64,000 nucleotides of DNA from an uncultured Faecalibacterium sp. (GTDB taxonomy: Bacteria > Bacillota > Clostridia > Oscillospirales > Ruminococcaceae): contig CALESJ010000027.1 in assembly GCA_937907025.1 (NCBI GenBank), forward strand, positions 124,001 to 188,000, in the 5' to 3' direction. The notes under the pieces are model-generated. The model saw only the letters and a list, made by a program, of their open reading frames with translations, did not search any database and had not been told where the DNA came from. The position numbers and the translations under genes are program-made. This document shows positions 61,476 to 64,000 of the stretch, piece by piece (position 1 is the stretch's first letter; each line of letters begins with the position of its first letter).

Positions 61476-63203
61476 TCATGGTTCCAGGCAGAGCATAAAG
61501 TAACAGGAATCCGCCACAAAGAATGTGGGGGCCGGGTCATCGGCAAAAACCTGCTGCCACTGGTTCCACACGGCTTCGTCGGTGGTGACGTACACCGCCG
61601 TGGGGTCATATTCCCCGTTCAGCAGCTGTGCCGCCGTATCGGCGCGGCTTTGGGCCGCCGCTTCATGGCTGCCGGACACCGCAATATCCAGGTTGGTGGG
61701 TAGGCCTTCCTTGCCGGCCAGAATGGCCAGCAGGCGCAGGCGGTCATCCCGCACCTCTCCGGCTGCCAGCAGCGCGCTGCGCCCGGCCCCGATGCCGACT
61801 GTCATGGGATGGCAAGCCACGTTCTCCACCGGCTGGGAAATTGTTTCTGTAAAGTAGTTATGCTTTTCAGCTGCCACGGCGGACAAATCCCACACCTGCA
61901 CAGCCAGCAGAGCAGCCAGCAAAACACAGCTGACTGTTGCCGGACGCGGCAGACGACGGCAGGCTCCCCGCAGGGTATACACACCCCAGACCACCAGACA
62001 GGCAGCGGGCAGATAGAACATACGGCCGCTGGAGCGAAAGATACCGCACAGATTCAGCAGCCAGCCGGGCAGCGGCACCGTGAATCCGGTGTTGCCCCAA
62101 AATACCCGGTTGCTGACCGCAAACAGGGTCAGCAGCAGGCAGGCCAGCGCCACGGGCCAGTTACGGCCCCACCAGGCTTTAACCGCCTGCGGACGGCGAA
62201 TGGCCGTGACAACCGCCACAACCAGAGCTGCCGCCAGAAGTACAAGAACGCCAAGTCCCAGGTAGTTGAAGCCGTCATACTGACCGGACTGCTGGGGCAG
62301 TACCGGCAGCAGACGGGACCAGGTATACTGTCCCCGGGAATAGGGATTGAACAGGGCGTTCAGGTTCATGGAGAACTCACCGTAACCATCCCGGCTCAGG
62401 GAGCTTCCGGTGCCGATGGCCCCGCAGAGCACACCGCCTACCAGGGCAGCCGCCAGTGCAGCAACGAAATCCACAGCAGCACCTTTCCAGGCGCCGCTCA
62501 GGCGCACACGGTCCACACACCACAGCAGTGCACAGACCATGACCAACGGCAGGAAATACGGGTGGATGCCCACTGCGGCAAATGCCAGCACCACCAGCCA
62601 CCAGCGCAACCGCGGTGCGTGGCCGGTGCGGCGCAGGGCGTCGCGGCTTTCCAGGTACACATACAGTGCAAACAGGAACAGCCACTGAGAGGCCAGCGCC
62701 GTATGGCGGAAGGCCCGTTCCCACAAAGTGGGCAGGCAGGCAAACAGCGCTCCGCCCAAAAGACCGGTGACTGCGGCCTGTACCCGCCCGGTCAGGCCAC
62801 GGGCGCACAGCAGGCCACCTGCCGCTCCTTGCAGAGCAAAGCAACCCAGCACATACAGCCCGAACCACTGGAAGGTTCCGGGAAGTACGCCCCGCAGCAG
62901 TTTGAGAAATATGCTGACCCAGGGCAGACTGTCGGTGTAAGAGATGGCGGTACCGTCCGGGATGGCAATGGTATCCGCCATGCCCAGCGGAAAGCTCCAA
63001 CCGGAATTGCGGAACAAAAGCCAGCCGGCGTAATGCTGCTGGACATCCAGCTCATCATAACCGCCCAGAATCCAGTTGTCCCAGCTCACATGGAGCGGCG
63101 CGGTACCGTAGACCCACAGGAACACCGCAATACCGGCAACAGCGCCCAGAAGTGCGGGCAGCAGATACAGGGCAGCCGGTTTCTTTTCAAGCTGATTCGT
63201 CAT
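61476..63203 (-). CDS. DUF6311-family multi-span membrane protein
   Basis: The product has 575 residues and about ten to twelve hydrophobic segments. Conserved-looking loops are WDNWILGGYDELDVQQHYAGW and the following YTDSLPWVSIFLKLL, which I associate with DUF6311. The C-terminal 120 residues form a soluble domain outside the membrane. The overall layout resembles GT-C glycosyltransferases, so a role in decorating cell-surface polymers is possible but unproven. It lies between relA and dtd on the same strand. Confidence 0.72.
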   Translation of the reverse strand: MTNQLEKKPAALYLLPALLGAVAGIAVFLWVYGTAPLHVSWDNWILGGYDELDVQQHYAGWLLFRNSGWSFPLGMADTIAIPDGTAISYTDSLPWVSIFLKLLRGVLPGTFQWFGLYVLGCFALQGAAGGLLCARGLTGRVQAAVTGLLGGALFACLPTLWERAFRHTALASQWLFLFALYVYLESRDALRRTGHAPRLRWWLVVLAFAAVGIHPYFLPLVMVCALLWCVDRVRLSGAWKGAAVDFVAALAAALVGGVLCGAIGTGSSLSRDGYGEFSMNLNALFNPYSRGQYTWSRLLPVLPQQSGQYDGFNYLGLGVLVLLAAALVVAVVTAIRRPQAVKAWWGRNWPVALACLLLTLFAVSNRVFWGNTGFTVPLPGWLLNLCGIFRSSGRMFYLPAACLVVWGVYTLRGACRRLPRPATVSCVLLAALLAVQVWDLSAVAAEKHNYFTETISQPVENVACHPMTVGIGAGRSALLAAGEVRDDRLRLLAILAGKEGLPTNLDIAVSGSHEAAAQSRADTAAQLLNGEYDPTAVYVTTDEAVWNQWQQVFADDPAPTFFVADSCYFMLCLEP

Positions 63204-63208
63204 AATCC

Positions 63209-64000
63209 TCAGATACGGGTCACCGAAACCACATCCCGCACCTTCTGCAGACGCAGGACCACATTGTTCAGGTGTTCGGTATTGTTGATGCCGATGGTCA
63301 GGGACATACGGGCACGGCCCTGGTCAGCGGCACGGGCATCCATGGAATAGATGGGCACGCGCATATCGCCCAGCGCCAGTGCCACATCCGAAACCAGGTT
63401 GGCACGGTCCATGCAGACCAGTTCCAGCGTGGCCTTGTAGTCTTCCCGCACATTGTCTGCCCAGTAGGCGCGGACCCAGCGGCCGGCATTTTCGGGGGAC
63501 TTCATGCTCTCCCGCACGTTACCGCAATCCTTTTTGTGGATGGACACGCCGAAACCGCGGGTGACAAAACCGACGATCTCATCACCGGGCAGCGGCGAAC
63601 AGCATTTGGCGAACTTGATGGGACAGTTGTCGATGCCTTCCACCACCACACCGGCCGTGGAATGGACCTTTTTCACGTCCACTGTGACAGGTTTGGGTTC
63701 GGAAGCCTTCAGACGGTTGTATTCGTCCTTCAGTTTGGGCAGCACACGGGCCATCTGCAGGCCGCCGTACCCGATGGTGGCATACATTTCCTCCACCGTG
63801 TTGCAGTGGTTGCGTTTGGCCAGCGCTGCCATAAAGTCGTCGTACTGTTCCGGCGGAACGGTCATCATGTTGCGGCGCATTTCCCGTTCCAAGGCATCCT
63901 TGCCTTCGGCAATATTCTCTTCCCGGCGTTCTTTCTTGAACCAGTTGCGGATCTTGTTCTTGGCCTCGCTGGTCTTGACGATGTTGAGCCAGTCCCGGGA
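63209..64000 (-). CDS. relA: GTP pyrophosphokinase RelA/SpoT, C-terminal part (cut by window edge)
   Basis: The visible 263 residues are the regulatory half. A charged helical linker (NIVKTSEAKNKIRNWFKKER) is followed by the RIS/zinc-finger region (VEGIDNCPIKFAKCCSPLPGDEIVGF) and the C-terminal ACT domain (LELVCMDRANLVSDVALALGD, ending VRDVVSVTRI). These control (p)ppGpp synthesis by the catalytic domains outside the window. dtd follows on the same strand after the DUF6311 gene. Confidence 0.93.
   Translation of the reverse strand, partial: SRDWLNIVKTSEAKNKIRNWFKKERREENIAEGKDALEREMRRNMMTVPPEQYDDFMAALAKRNHCNTVEEMYATIGYGGLQMARVLPKLKDEYNRLKASEPKPVTVDVKKVHSTAGVVVEGIDNCPIKFAKCCSPLPGDEIVGFVTRGFGVSIHKKDCGNVRESMKSPENAGRWVRAYWADNVREDYKATLELVCMDRANLVSDVALALGDMRVPIYSMDARAADQGRARMSLTIGINNTEHLNNVVLRLQKVRDVVSVTRI

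Overview
The window is GC-rich, densely coded DNA from a low-oxygen Firmicute. The gene set points to class Clostridia, family Oscillospiraceae, near Faecalibacterium, Gemmiger and Subdoligranulum. This is inferred from the mazG-hup-rqcP-yabP-yabQ-divIC-S1 cluster, HemZ, the CIRCE-controlled htpG, DUF6311 and DUF5685 proteins and the style of the mobile element. No rRNA, CRISPR array or insertion sequence was found; there is one tRNA gene.

Layout. (1) 1-2.1 kb, minus strand: pyrH, frr and the start of cdsA. (2) 2.1-4.1 kb, minus strand: a small unknown gene, a divergent Spo0A-like response regulator and a GHKL-type ATPase. (3) 4.6-22.4 kb: an integrative mobilizable element of about 17.7 kb. 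It sits exactly in the 3' end of a tRNA-Ala(CGC) gene and is bounded by the 8-bp repeat TCCACCAA. It carries a small mobile-element protein, an AraC regulator, a GPH sugar transporter with a GH2 beta-galactosidase-like enzyme, a ParB-like protein, a MobA relaxase and MobC with a likely oriT, two Mg2+-type P-type ATPases with a receiver-less winged-helix protein and a 57-residue membrane peptide, and a large serine recombinase. The recombinase frame has no stop inside the element and runs on into a host acetyltransferase gene. (4) 22.5-32.3 kb: host genes, namely the acetyltransferase, galK, a divergent AraC regulator, a 23S rRNA uracil methyltransferase, a zinc-ribbon/DUF5685/DnaJ group, and a minus-strand operon (redox-type protein, alpha/beta hydrolase, D-lactate dehydrogenase-like enzyme, YkgJ-type protein) in which two genes are frameshifted. 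(5) 32.4-41 kb: htpG under a CIRCE operator, a LanRK-type two-component system divergent from a LanFEG-type ABC exporter, a small unknown gene and an ECF sigma/anti-sigma pair. (6) 41-50 kb, minus strand: a nucleoside salvage locus with deoD, cdd, two BMP-family lipoproteins, a nucleoside ABC transporter and pyrimidine-nucleoside phosphorylase. It contains internal terminators and promoters. (7) 50-64 kb: a radical SAM protein, then a long minus-strand run covering GNAT, NYN-LOTUS, an rRNA methyltransferase, S1, DivIC, YabQ, YabP, RqcP, HU, MazG, a zinc-ribbon protein, a uridine kinase-like protein, HemZ, an MBL hydrolase, Dtd, a DUF6311 protein and the C-terminal part of RelA/SpoT.

How the genes fit together. 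The element brings in galactoside uptake and hydrolysis and lands just upstream of the host galK locus, so the galactose it releases could feed an existing Leloir entry step. The nucleoside locus imports nucleosides, deaminates cytidine and splits both purine and pyrimidine nucleosides. The Spo0A-like protein, yabP and yabQ are pieces of a sporulation programme. The Spo0A-like DNA-reading helix differs from the family pattern, which suggests reuse or decay.

The least expected observations are these. The element's attP can be rebuilt as a dyad whose arms also form a replacement terminator for the tRNA. The recombinase's C-terminus depends on whether the element is integrated or circular. A terminator hairpin sits directly between a promoter and the nucleoside-binding lipoprotein gene.
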